Of a stretch of DNA of 64,000 bases, positions 49,421-62,080 are shown in pieces (within the stretch, counting starts at the first letter, position 1; the number at the start of each line of letters is the position of its first letter). This DNA comes from Theocolax elegans (lineage: Eukaryota; Arthropoda; Insecta; Hymenoptera; Cerocephalidae). A model generated the notes under the pieces. It was given only the letters and a program-made list of their open reading frames with translations, had not been told where the DNA came from and ran no database searches. The DNA is taken from assembly GCA_026168455.1 (NCBI GenBank), contig CM047430.1, positions 67,247,044-67,311,043 of the forward strand. Reading direction: 5' to 3'. The position numbers and the translations under genes were made by a program.

Positions 49421-49749
49421 TTTTGGTTTGTCTGTATTTATATAAATAGGCGAGAAATAAGAGAGAGTGTGTGAGAGAGAGAGAGCGAGGAGAGAAAAAG
49501 AATAAACCCTCCCCAAATCACAAGCAAACGATACGAAATATGATTCTCACGAGATGTCGCACGTGGATAACCGTTTTGACATTTGCATAATGACATTCTT
49601 CGGGTTTATCATGATCCAGAGAATATTTCAGTTGTAATGTGGTGATTCTCGTTGGTCCCTTTTTGACGCTTTGAACTCGCCGCGTTTAACGAATGAAGCC
49701 TAACTTCGCGAAGCCTCGGTATTTGAGCTTGCACTTAATTGACCTCTTG

Positions 49750-50500
49750 AAACAAAAATGACTGTTACCCGGTAATTAAAATTCGCAGTAAAAGATCATC
49801 AACTTTCATTTCGTAAGTTTCTTCAAACGTTCTTTATACACTGAAGTAAACTTAGGCGACTTCGTTCACTATATATCCCATATAGTATTCAACTTAATAA
49901 AGAGCTACATTGCAGAATGTTATTATTAAAATAATTTTCTCCCTTGACATTTCATTATTCTCGTAATAATTGCGGTTCTACATTATTTCATTATACTTTA
50001 GGCGATATATTAAATTGTTTAAATAATTTTTATCGTCCGTTTGATTGCCGCTTTAAACGATTATTAATATTTAATCCTTGTCTGGATAAACAACATATTA
50101 CTTTTCATAAAAATTGTAAAAGAATAATTGCTTTAGAAATTTTACTTGAGAGTATCACTTGTAATTAACGTACATTAAATTACTGTTAGAATAAATTAAA
50201 AATTTTCAAATTATGCAAAGCTGTGTTTCGTTCGTTAATTGCGCATTTTTAAATAATTTTATGTAAAACACCTAAACAACCGTAAATCTTTTATTCTGAA
50301 TATTACTCTTTTGTATTCTTACTATACATATTATTTTTATTCACTTTTCAAATTACGTATAACCCAAGAATTTCTGGAGCTTAAATAAATTTATTATTTT
50401 AATTTTAAATATTTACCAAAACGATTCGCTTATTTGCTTAATTGGTAATTAAGTAAGCATATTTAAAAATGATGCAAATAAACCGTTAAAATTATTAAAT
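49750..50500. other. AT-rich intronic spacer
   Basis: No exon is supported. A 74-codon frame at 49,944-50,168 has no recognisable family. Confidence 0.4.
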
Positions 50501-50508
50501 GAATACCA

Positions 50509-50775
50509 TATACTGAGGGAAATGAATATGTATTATTACTATTAATGCACTATGTACCCTAGTAGAGAACTGATCATATACCTAACGTTTTTTAAGCCAA
50601 AAAATGGCCAAGAGTCATAAAATACCGAATAAATGTCTAATTAATGGTAAAATTAGAATGTTATTTAATCTTCAAAAGTTGAATTTCTACTAGGGTATGT
50701 TTCCCGCAAAAGATAAAATTTTATATTTAGGAAAAATACATATGTATTTTCTCTTGTAGAATTTCTCTCAGTATA
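50509..50775. mobile_element. Decayed inverted-repeat element (MITE-like), about 267 bp
   Basis: The outer ends are near-perfect inverted copies: ATACTGAGGGAAA at the left and the complement of ATACTGAGAGAAA at the right. Further inward, a TATGTATT block and then a TACCCTAGTAGA block also recur in inverse orientation (left at about 50,554-50,565, right at about 50,686-50,697). This gives subterminal inverted repeats around an AT-rich core. It has no coding capacity. The superfamily and target-site duplication are not clear. A similar ACTGAGA end is seen at about 1,799. Confidence 0.6.
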
Positions 50776-50779
50776 TTTC

Positions 50780-51440
50780 AAGTATATTTCACAAATCTGT
50801 ATTAACATCGTAAAATACATAATTTTAAACCTTTTTTTAATATAAATCATGACAAGTTATTTATTAATACACGAACGCTATTATTATTAAATTAAATAAT
50901 TTTATAAAAATAAAAAAAGATAATCGAAGTAAAAAAATAAAATTAATAACCGCAAGCGATCAGAAATTGAGCGGTTGACTTATTCTAACTAAATTATAAG
51001 TAACAACTTGCAAGACATAATTTTTTCTAGAAATTCTTTAACTTAATAATTATTGATATAGAAACAATGTAAGAATTGGAATATTTTGCCATTATATTTA
51101 TATTGCAACAATGGTTCGCGAATTTTCGCGGAAAAATCTTATAAATTTACTACATCCCAATTGAAAAGAACGTAACAGTACTCTTGGAGTAATTACCTAT
51201 AAAAGTATTATATTCACAACAAAAGTTTTCTCTAGAGTTGCAGCTGAATAAGATTGACCTAACCTAAAATAAGTAACTTATACGCTACAGTAATTTACAT
51301 AAAAAAGTCTTACAAAAGAAAAACGACAATACAAATAAATAATCTATATTAATGATATTAACATCACATCTTTGAAAAGTATATTTAGAAAGTTTCATTT
51401 CTCCTGTTAATAAAAAAAATTGCATCTGAAAATCATCTCA
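50780..51440. other. AT-rich intronic spacer, nothing recognisable
   Basis: No exon or named element is seen. Confidence 0.4.
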
Positions 51441-51553
51441 CGTACAACTCCCGTAAAGTCATTCATTCCGCAGAAATCCCGTCGAACGGACAATGACACA
51501 CGTTCCATTTTTCCGTTTTCTTTCGTTGACGTAAATCCTCTCCCCTACACACA

Positions 51554-51589
51554 CGCGCGCGCGCGCGCACACACACACACACACACACA
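51554..51589. repeat. (CG)n-(CA)n microsatellite
   Basis: About 15 bp of CG alternation runs into about 20 bp of CA. This purine-pyrimidine alternating sequence is prone to Z-DNA. Confidence 0.9.
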
Positions 51590-51599
51590 TATACCGTAG

Positions 51600-52450
51600 A
51601 AAAGTTAGTTCACTCGTGTATAATAATACTACTTGTCTTTTCCTCTCTAATCCGTCGCGTAGCTGCGTCGAGGAAAAATCGCGAGAAACGGAAAAGCGAG
51701 CTGCTATAGCCGAGAAAGAAAGGAACAAAAAAAGGCGTTGCCCCCGGGCTCGGTAACATATAGAATTCAAAGATGTAGTATCAACAGTCTGGCTAGATTT
51801 GTTTTGGGTATAATATACATATATAGGGAGATTCTCTCGTTTGCTCTCTCCGTCTCTCCCACCAAGGGATAATGCATAATTTATAATCAGGCGGGCACGT
51901 TGGCAGGCTCGAGTGACTCGTGCTCTCCTCCATTCTCGAAAGAGGCAGAGCCACCAACCCCTCATTAGCATTCGATGATGGCCGCCGCCGCCGCGTCCTC
52001 CTGCAGCCGTCGGTATTATATCCCATTCCCCGGCGCTTCGCTACCGAACCACCCTGTCTTCTACATACCTGGCTTGCTCTGTCCTGCCCTGCCCTTCTTT
52101 ACCCCATTCCCTCCTTTTTTTTCTTTTTCTTCTCTATCGCATCTACATACGCGTATATCGTTTACAAAAAGAAAAACAATACCAAATTTTCGTTCTCCTA
52201 CAGATACGTACGGCACGTACGGAAGGAGATTCGCGCGTTTGAGAACTGGGTATGTATCTATATACGCGGGTGAAATTAATTTGTGGCTTTTCGTACCGAC
52301 ATTTATTGCCGAGTATTTACGTCCCTCATGAATATGGAGGCGCAATTGAAACGCCAGTGACATTATTGTTGTTATTTGTTATTGTTACTATTATTTGCAG
52401 TCGCTTAACGATTATTGGCCTCGTGCCGCCCCGTTTACTTGCCCAATGAA
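51600..52450. other. GC-richer intronic stretch
   Basis: Mixed GC-richer sequence includes a GCC triplet patch at 51,979-51,995. The frames on both strands overlap each other and show no domain. No exon is supported. Confidence 0.4.
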
Positions 52451-52459
52451 ATAAATGTA

Positions 52460-54590
52460 AAAATGTTTGATTGCTGATAAATTTTCATACCTCTCACCGT
52501 GTCGGTTTTTGATATACGCCACGTAGAATTTCATTGGAGGTAGCTACTATATGTATACTTTTACAAAAAATACCTACATTCTCAATCACTCGATTGTCCA
52601 ACGAACGAAATATTAACCTTACAAAAAATTAATTACTCGCATTTCTCGAGACGTTCAGATTTTTTTATTTTCTAGCTTGTACGAGCAATATTGTTTTTTA
52701 TTTCTTCTTTTTTTACTAAATACAGATAATCCATTTATTTTATGCATATTATACAACTTAAGAAATTATTGAATACGAATAAATGAATTTATACGTGTTT
52801 TTTTAATGTATATATACAAGAGATTTTACCTTCGCTTTAAGCAGCTTAATCTTGCACGCTAAGTTGCAGAATAATGTTGTCCATTAAAATTAATAAAGTA
52901 TACGAAAGTTTAAAAATGTTTTCTCAATAATCAGCTTTTTGAAGAGAGACAGAGAGAAAGAGAGGAAAAAAGACCACGCGGAGAAATCTCGAACACTACG
53001 TTTTCAGTCACATCATAATTTTATCAGGCCATATCATTAAACGCTTTTAATACCCTGCAATATAATCTTTATAGTTTTTATCGTGCGGCAGTTTACTCGT
53101 TAGCGAGACATAAAATTCAATCAATGTTGCAATTGTTTAAAAATTTTACACATCCCAGACGTCTTAATACCCCCTCTCTATCTCTCTATTAATCAAAATC
53201 ATCTTTGCGCGCGTTATGCCAATATTTTAATCGGATTGACGAAAACGCGTACGTGCTGGAGCGTTACGAAGCACCGTTAAAAATAAAAAAAAATGCGGTC
53301 TCAATTGCTGAAGGAAATGTATTTCGATGGAAAATAGCCGCAGCGTCGTTTCGCGGAATCGTGTCAAAGGACACCCACCGCATTTATCAAACTGTCGTTT
53401 ACATCGCATCGAAGGCACATCGACGTGTTTCATTATGGATCGGCAAATGAGAGGGCTAATCGGCTGTTTCTCCTCGTTTATCTCGCGGCAAAGTGTCGGA
53501 TGACCTATAAGAAATATCTCCTCTCGCTCGCTCGTTCCATCTCTGAAATGAGCCTCGCTCGTGGGCGTTGCGCGTACACGACTATATTGCGCGCAGTTCG
53601 ATAGTCCGTACAAAGCAATGCATTATTAAAAATCTGACATCTGCGGATGCGTCGTACTTTTTTTTTTACACTTGAGATTGATTTACTCGGTTCGACGGTA
53701 TTCTATGAAGCTGTAAATTATTGCATTTGTGAGGGGTAAATTTCGAGGAAAGTAGTTTTTTAGACTGTCTTCTGTGAAATTGATAAATTTATTAAATTGT
53801 TAAGATTTTTTTACGGATACGATTGGTACGGTATATTTGTGCGATAAAGCTATTTTTCTAACATACAGGATATTAAATTTTATTTAAAGAATATTTATAT
53901 CTACGATGCTTAATCAAATAACGTATAATATAAATGAAAACGATGTAAAGTAAGACGATTCTTTAAAATGTACTCATATAATTTTTATGTAATACATTCA
54001 CTGCATAAACATTATTCTTAAATTTTTACATTTAAATTGTTAATTAACTTTATCTAATGTTAATATGCTCGTGAAAACAATAACGAGGCTCTTATTCATT
54101 GAAGTACAGAAATCTCTGAACAAGAACGGTTTTAATGAATGAGCTTTTATAAATTAATATACATAAAAGAATATGAACAATTAAGAAGATATAAATAGTC
54201 ATTACTTTATGAATCAGTTGTGATTCAACTCGAGTAATATGTTAAACACGATAAAATGTTTCAATAAATTTAATTTAAAGTCAAACAATAACTTTATGAA
54301 GAATAAAATAATAGTTCACGTCATGCTGCTATACGTAATTCTGTAATTCTTGAACTTTTTTTCACATCATAAAACAAATCATGCAAATATATTATTTCGT
54401 ATTTAAAAATAGTTCGGATTAATTATCTAAACAACTAATAATCCAGTAAATAAGTTTTAACACTGTAATAATAATCCACGAATCCTATAATAAAATTTGA
54501 TTGGTTGAGACTAAACCATGACATTACCAAGCCACACCGTGAAATCTAGATTTTTTTTAATGACGTATAGAATTGCAATATAGGGAGGTA
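52460..54590. other. AT-rich intronic spacer with one GC-richer patch
   Basis: The patch at 53,200-53,600 is GC-richer with no recognisable coding content. The rest is AT-rich. Confidence 0.45.
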
Positions 54591-54594
54591 TCCG

Positions 54595-55080
54595 CGAAAC
54601 GTTTAAAATGCAAAAGTGCAATGTCGGTGAGCTTGGGCAGATTGGATGGAGGGTAGACATGGGAAGGGGCGAGGTGAAGGGGAGAAACGCCGGTATAAAG
54701 ACCGGAAGAAGCAGTGTCGGTAGTCGCTCGGTCGTGCAGGTCAGAATCGCGTTGTCACCGAGATTATTGAAACTACAGTTTTATGGGCCTTAAAAGCAGT
54801 TTAATTGTCGGTATATAAGTGTTTATGTGCTGCCGAGGCTGTGTCTCTCCTCCGTGCAGCGTCTCCCTCTCCCGAACGTTTATTTTATGGTCATACGGTG
54901 TGCCGCCGGTAGTATACACTCTCAACTTGTCGCGTGCCAAAACCTATCGTCAAAATTTTCGGAGTCTCCCGGTGAAACTGTCGATCGACGTTATTAACCC
55001 ACCCAGGACGTTTAGTCTTTTCTTTCTCTCTTGTATTGTACATACTAAACCTTATTTTCGACTTTAACGTTATAACGACG
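54595..55080. promoter_or_regulatory. Candidate intronic regulatory island with TATA-like word
   Basis: This low-repeat GC-richer stretch contains TATAAAG at 54,694-54,700. It also has a TTTTATGGGCC Abd-B/Caudal-type word at 54,779-54,789. Short frames at 54,608-54,793 and 54,819-55,067 show no domain. It could be an enhancer or an intronic promoter; neither is established. Confidence 0.25.
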
Positions 55081-55089
55081 TAATTATCC

Positions 55090-56880
55090 ACAACTTATTT
55101 GCAAGGCAAACAATCGAATTTAATGGCCGATAAAAAAAAAAAGAGAGAAGAACGTTTACGAACTCTAAACATGTCATAGTCACTTAGTTTGTGAAAAAAA
55201 AAATAGAGAAATAATAAAATGGAATAATAACAATTGCCTTTATCGTTATTAAAACTTTGCGGTGGGTTTACAAAATCTCTAAATGCGTATTTCCGACCTG
55301 AAAGTGACACACTAATATTTTATGTACCCAATTGTCAAGCTAAACCTTATTGCCATTGTTACGTAGCCTCTTACGTTGGCGTGCTTCTTAACTGTTACGC
55401 GTAGCGTGACACTAGAAAAAATAATAAACCAAATTTATATTAACCATTAGCGTTCTACACGCGAATAAAACATGCTAATAACACACAACTTTAAGCTAAT
55501 AAAATAAACATAAATTGGCAATTCGGTCTCTCGAAATAAAACAAAAATAATCTCGTATACGGATCAAAGCCGTGTATATATTATATTCGATTCGGTATGA
55601 TTTTAGGCGAGTTTCGGCATCTGTCCCAAGGTCTAACCAATGACTTATAGACATCCGGAAAAAGAAAAAACTTTCAACCCGCTCACCCGTCGTCACACTT
55701 TCTTTTTTCTGCCTTTGCGCGCCCTCGACGAATTTCACTTTTCCCCTTTTTTTTTCTCTTCTCAAGGCGTTGCATTTTTTTCGGCAATCTCACCCGGGTA
55801 CAATTCGGCTGAACTTTCTCCAGACCCGAGCGTACCCTTTTGTGCCGATGAAGCGCGCGACGCGACGGGTCCCCTGCAATAAAATGTACCTGCGGCTTGA
55901 AAAAAAAGAAGGAAGCTAGGCCCAAATGAGGAAAAGTGTTTTATGGAGAGAAAGCAAAGGCTTCTACATTTTTTTCTTTTTCCACATTTGACGTTGTATC
56001 TTTTGTGACAATCGACGTTCTTCCGATTCTCTCGCAGAAACGTCCGTCAGCTCCCTAAGGGAAAGTTTAACTCGAACCATTCTACATTACTCAGTTTTCG
56101 ATATTTCTAGATATTACGGAAAATCGCTTATCGCTTAAGATAATTAAAATTAAAAAAGAATTCTCGCTGCAGTTAATATTTCCAAATCAATAAAATATAT
56201 ATATGTGTATTATTAAGTGTAGTGGAATACAGTTCAAATATTACATATATATTTACAAAACTTTATAAACTAGGCTAAAAGAGGTAATAATTTTTTTCTG
56301 TTATAAATGCAAATATAAATATAAATATTAGAATACTATGAAATAGTAAACAATTTAAAATTGAGTAGCGTAGAGCACACGTATGAATAATAACGACACG
56401 TGTGCAGTGGAAATGAAAATATTTGTTCAAGTGTGTATAGGTAAAGAAAAATGTGAAATTGAATACTATATATAAAAGAAGATAATTATACGTCAATTTC
56501 TAGGAAGTATCTAGAATTACATTTTTTAAAAAAATGGCATTTCCTCAATGGTAAAATAATAGAGGGGAAATGTATAGAGAATAGTACAATATGAAAATAT
56601 TAAAGTTTCGCAGTAGTTATCGGCAAATAACGTTTCCAACTAAACACCTATTTTTCTCTCTCTTTCTCTCGCTTTCTCTTTCGCGCGGCTGATACAGCGT
56701 TAAAAAATGAAGAGAGAAAGAAAAAAAAAACGAAAAACCCGCGAGGTAGTAAAAGTAAAATAAAAAGAAAAAAAAAATCGTTATAACCTTATAACACGAC
56801 ATAGCGATTAAGCTGATTGCATCGCATTATAATAATGACAGTCGTAATCGCGGCAGTGTGTCTATTCGTAACGTAAGCGC
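55090..56880. other. AT-rich intronic spacer with a GC-richer patch
   Basis: The patch at about 55,640-55,900 is GC-richer. No exon is supported. Confidence 0.4.
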
Positions 56881-56903
56881 AACTCTAGGCGTAGAGTGAA
56901 AGA

Positions 56904-56946
<43 letters not shown>

Positions 56947-57184
56947 GCTCGAGTATATATATCTCTACGACTTCCTACAGCGTTTTTGCACCAGTTTCCT
57001 GGCAATTCGCCTTATACCTCCGTTTCTTTCTCTCCGTCCGTGGCAAGGCCCGAAAATAAAAAAAAATATATATTTCCCATAAGCCGATTGGGTGAACGTC
57101 CATTAAGACGCTCACACGAACGCTCGCGTTTCTCAAAGAGAGGAGCTGGTAGGGATAGGCATAGGAGAGCGAGAGGGAGAGCAA

Positions 57185-57221
<37 letters not shown>

Positions 57222-57600
57222 GAAAACAAAAACATTGCGAAAACCCAAGGAGCAGCACACGCGCGTAACACATAGCCGCGAGCCAAGAAATTACATACCC
57301 TCTCAAAGCCAACTTGCCCATAATTATTCCACCACGGTATTATCTCTGGGACTCGACGTCGATCGGAGCTTACCTGATGTATGTATGCCGTGTAAAACAC
57401 TGCTAGCCAGTTTAAATTATTATACGTACGTACACGTATACGCACACACATACACACGTACACTCGTACACGTGTATACATATGTACATATACGTGGACG
57501 ACGTCGCCGGCGTGTCGTTTACAGGTTTCTTCAACGTTACTTTTACCGATCCTATATGATGTTACGATAATTTTGTCAATCTCGAATAACACGCTTTCCC
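56880..57600. other. GC-richer intronic stretch with (GA)n repeats
   Basis: GA runs lie at about 56,907-56,934 and 57,189-57,220, and a TACGTA/CACGTA-rich patch at 57,420-57,500. The long frames on both strands translate these repeats. Confidence 0.6.
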
Positions 57601-57604
57601 ACGA

Positions 57605-59580
57605 AGCTATATTCTACCCGATTTTCCGTCTGGTTTATTAACGGATACATGTTTCCCGGTATCGAGTATCGGAAATTGAAGATTCAACACATAAAACGCT
57701 TTATTGCCTAACTAGTTGGTCTATACGCTCCGAGAGACTGAGAGAGACCGCGAGAGAGAAAGAGAGAGAGAGAGAGGGAACTCTCGGTATAATTTCGCTT
57801 ACCGACGGCCTCGGTTTTCTTTAATTTATGTGATTATAATATCGTTATTCCAGTTCTATTAGAACTCGGCAAATATGAGCCTTTTATATCTAGGAAACGA
57901 AGATACGAAATATTTCCTTATTTTACGAGGTACGATTTTTGCTTTTTCATCATTTTACACGCGAAAACGCGACGGTAGATGAGATTTTAACTAATAATTC
58001 AATGTTCTTTAATATCCACTCGAAAGTTTCCATCTCTCGTATCCTTTTTTTCAACTATATACGCGGCCACTAATTTATATCTATACATGTTTTAATTCTA
58101 ATAATTTTATATTCAGCGCAACGGTCGTAATGACTTCTGCCACGAAAAAACAAAACACACCACGTTACATGTACAGCATCGAGAATTGATAATTCAACGA
58201 GATAGTCGACGTTTTCTCTCTAGGGGAAAAACTTTGCGTGCGAGTTAAAGGCTCTCCTTTCCGCGTCGTAATAATTTTCTATAAACTCAATTTTGATATA
58301 TACATTAATTTTTTGGGACGCGTCCAATACGACATCCGCGCGATAACGAAATCTCGAATGGAATCTAGAAGAAAATCAGTTTCTTCGTAATTCGTACGAT
58401 ACGTCTAAAGTAAACGTAACAATAATAGCAAATAAGAAAAAAAAATTACCGAATGCCGTTAAAAATTAATAAAGCACGCGTTTAATGGCATAGTTAGGAT
58501 AGCGCGCGGCACGTCCACTGAAATACAAAGCAGACGTATACATATAATATTTCTTCATTCTTGTCGGAGTTTCTTATCGTCCGACTGACGAGTTCTGAAA
58601 CCGATATAGCGAGCGTTTAGCAACGACTCGAGATGGTATAAGAGGGGAACCATCGTTTTTAAAAATATATGAGAGATAAGCTCGTTGAATAGGCTGTTGG
58701 ATAGCTTCAAAAATCAGCAAACATGCCGTAAACGAATGCCGCGTCTCCTCTTAAATAGGCGATTATAAAAATATACGCGTGTATGTGTGTGTAAATGTGT
58801 GTGTGTGTGTGCGCGCGTGTGTGTATATATATAGTGAAATCGCTCGTATTGCATTATAATTGACTTTTTGTTACAATACCGAAACTGCGGAATCGTTAAT
58901 TTATTATTCCCGTTTATCGTTCTGGAGCAAGCTTATTTCACAAACAAGAGCTGTCTTTTATTAAACGATAGCGCTTTAGATAATTTTGCACTTACCACGA
59001 GTATTATTGCAATTCTTGTCTCGTAAATTTTCACATATCGAATCGAGTGTAATTTATGGCTTTATCAATATTCAACTTGATTTGTTTAATTAAATTCTGA
59101 CGAAAACGTGATTGGATTCTCAAATGCACGGAATGTGAACAATAATTTTTTTTTCGTGCATTGTTTTTTTCTTGTCTCCTCGAGTGTTACACGATCAAAT
59201 GTTAATTCATTAAATCGAATTATTTCGATTAAACACTCTAACATATATATAGCTTAAATTTATTGTTATTAATATTTTGTTTCAATGTATAATTAAAAAA
59301 GTGAATTCGTACATTAGTAAATGCGTTTACAAGAATGTGAAGTATTTTATACACTATTTTATAGAATAACTTGCGTTTTAAACGAGCTCGAGAGAATATA
59401 ACTCTAAACATTCATATTTCTCGAATTCATATTCCAGCATCCCTCTTTCAAACGAAAAAAAGAGAAAAAAAAGAAAAACAAAGGGTGAAATAGGGGATGG
59501 GTTAAAGCTTTAAAAAATCGTAAAAAAATGAAAAAGCTCGGAAAATTCGGCATCGAATCTCGTATAGCCGAGCGCGACAA
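57605..59580. other. AT-rich intronic spacer
   Basis: It contains a GA patch near 57,755-57,777 and a (GT)n patch with CG alternation at 58,788-58,830. No exon is seen. Confidence 0.5.
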
Positions 59581-60280
59581 AGGACGGCAGTATAAAGCGC
59601 AGCACCGGGTTCTCTTGTAAAGGTTATTTAGCGCGCCGTTCGGTTAAACAATCCTCATTGTCGGAAATCGAACTGGCTCGCTTACGGTGGATTAGTTCAA
59701 AAAGCATTGGCAATCGAGGACGACGACGACGACGACGGCGATAGCGGTGGTGGTGGCGGGGGAGGCGGCGTGTGGGCGACGAGTCGTGTACGTGTTGTAC
59801 CTACCGCGGTAGTGGAACTATGCTGCCGCCGGAGAAAACGACCCCCCGGCGAGTACTATCCTAACAAATGCGCCCGTTTGCATAACACGACGACGAGCAA
59901 TTCGGGCAGGTTTGACGGTGCGCGATATAGACCTTTAGCTCTCGAGACGCGAGTGGGGTGGGTGGGGGAGGCTCGCTCGCACCGGGGGTAGAGCCCGATA
60001 GCGAAGAGAGAGAGGGAGAGGGAGAGAGAGAGAGAGAGAGTGAGGTCGCGTATGTGTACGTGGGTGTAGATCTAGATGGGTTGATAGGGCTTTATTATTG
60101 GTCTGGCTCGGCCGTACCGATGGCTGACATGTCCCTATAGCGAATTATGGGAATTTATAAAGATGTTAATTTCACGAGCGTATTATTCGGATGTTTTACG
60201 TCGATACCTTTTCATTTCCCTTCATTCGTGTGCGATATCGTATTTCGTGACTCGGGACTGAAATGCTATACTTATAATAA
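59580..60280. other. GC-rich intronic island with triplet repeats
   Basis: A (GAC)n run and GGT/GGC repeats lie at about 59,717-59,770, with a GA run at about 60,017-60,040. A frame at 59,707-59,991 (Asp run then Gly run) begins at TTG and looks like a translated repeat. Confidence 0.45.
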
Positions 60281-60289
60281 GTAATAGAT

Positions 60290-61110
60290 ACCTTCTTCTT
60301 TCTTTTTCCTGATAATATAAATAAAATTTCGACTGTATTATCTAACGGTATAGTAATCGTCCCTTTATTTTTGTGAAACTCTATTATTTCCTATTCTTAT
60401 AACGCATAAATGTTTTTATTTGCTATTTTCTTTCGTCCTCATTTCTTACCGCAATTGTAATTGTTAATTTTTTTTTGTCCAAGGTTATTCGGTAATATTT
60501 TAGTCGATGTAAAAACGTAAACTCTAACAAAATGTCGTTGCATTAAAAGATAAAAAAGATCCTTTGCCTTTCCATGTATTTTTAGGAACGTTAAGTCAAC
60601 GTGGCGTTATATCCCGCAAGATCAACGAAACGTAACCTATTCACATCGCGAAGCATTTTTTTTTTCTTTATTCGCGATTCTTATTTGCGGCCTCGCGGTC
60701 GGAAACATTGCTCTCGTCCTCCCGACCGGTTTTCCTAGATTGCGGCGCCGAGTCGAGTGTGTCCCCTTTGGATCGGCCATAAAACAGCCGATCTCAGGCT
60801 GCGCATATATTTTCACCGAGCGGACCGATAGCAGTATACGATAATACAAAATTTTCGTTGGATATAAAATAACATCGCATTTTCAAGATTGACAAAATTT
60901 TCATAAGCATGCATAGTTTACCTCCTTTTTCTATATCACGGAAACCATACGCCCTCGATAATAATATAGATTGCACGAATGTGCGTATAGCATGCTTTAA
61001 AAAAAAGGTAAATGTTCAATTCTCAGCTTTTGCAATCGTCTGTTCATATGGGTTGCGCTAAACGAACAAACTTGCTGTGTCGAAAAATTCTTGCGGTGCC
61101 GAGTTCTTGT
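60290..61110. other. Mixed intronic sequence
   Basis: AT-rich sequence is followed by a GC-richer patch at 60,600-60,840 and then AT-rich sequence again. No exon is seen. Confidence 0.4.
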
Positions 61111-61115
61111 ACGCG

Positions 61116-61222
61116 TGAGTGTGTGTGTGTGTGTGTGTAAGTTCGTGTGCAGGATCTCTTGCAATGCGAGTCGTCGATACGAGGTCGCGATGTATAAGAG
61201 CTGCCGAAACCAAGGCGAGGCA

Positions 61223-61256
<34 letters not shown>
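61116..61256. repeat. (GT)n and (GA)n microsatellites
   Basis: A GT run lies at 61,116-61,139 and a GA run at about 61,226-61,256. Together they are part of a purine-rich stretch extending to about 61,320. Confidence 0.9.
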
Positions 61257-61260
<4 letters not shown>

Positions 61261-61589
61261 ATGAAGTGCGAGGGAGAGAAAGAGAGAAAGGGAGGGGGAA
61301 GAGCGGTGAGAGGGAGAGCGAACAGGTTGAATCGAGGGTGGGATCGTTACCAGCGCCAATAGAGAAGCCGCGCATGCGCTTCGAACCTTCCATTGTCCGC
61401 GTGCTCTTCGCGGTAAGCCATGTCGGCGTGCTCCCTCTGTCTCTCTCTTTCTCTCTGCCTTTCTCACTGCCTTTCTCTCTCGTTCTCTTCCCCTCGTTCT
61501 TTCTTTTTTCGTTTTTTCTCTTTCTCCTCCAACTGGCGAGCAAACTGAAAATCTCGAGCAACATCCAAAGGGAAGAAACGTGAGCTGAA

Positions 61590-62080
61590 AAGACCGATTG
61601 TTTTAAAAACTTATAAGAATATTATTTTACGTGTTGAATATGACGCAAATATATAACGTATAAGATTTACTTTTGATGTACTATTCAAATATTTAAGTGT
61701 CTTATCATTTTCGTTCATTTTTAAAGTAATAATACTAGAAATAAAAATATATAGAAATTTTTTTAGCATCATAATAGCAGAAACAATTTGCGTATCGGAG
61801 CACTCATTTTTTCATTTTATGAAAATGATAATCCAAATGTCAATAAAAAGTTAAATTTGATTATAAAGATTAGTAATCAATGCAACGGTCAACTAATAAC
61901 AAAATTATAATAGTGTTGAAGAAAATTCTTTTTGGACATAAACTATATTGGCGATTTTTAGTTAAATGACCATTTTATAAATAAAGCTGTTAAAGTAATA
62001 CGAAATAATTAATTATAATTAAATTACAAATTTTGTTTACATATTTAAATTTATTTAAACGTCATCCATAATATAAACGT
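61590..62080. other. AT-rich intronic spacer, nothing recognisable
   Basis: No exon or named element is seen. Confidence 0.4.

Noticed and set aside
56896..57592. Long frames on both strands (224 and 205 codons)
   Set aside because: Both are largely translated GA and TACG/CACA repeats overlapping each other; no domain is visible.
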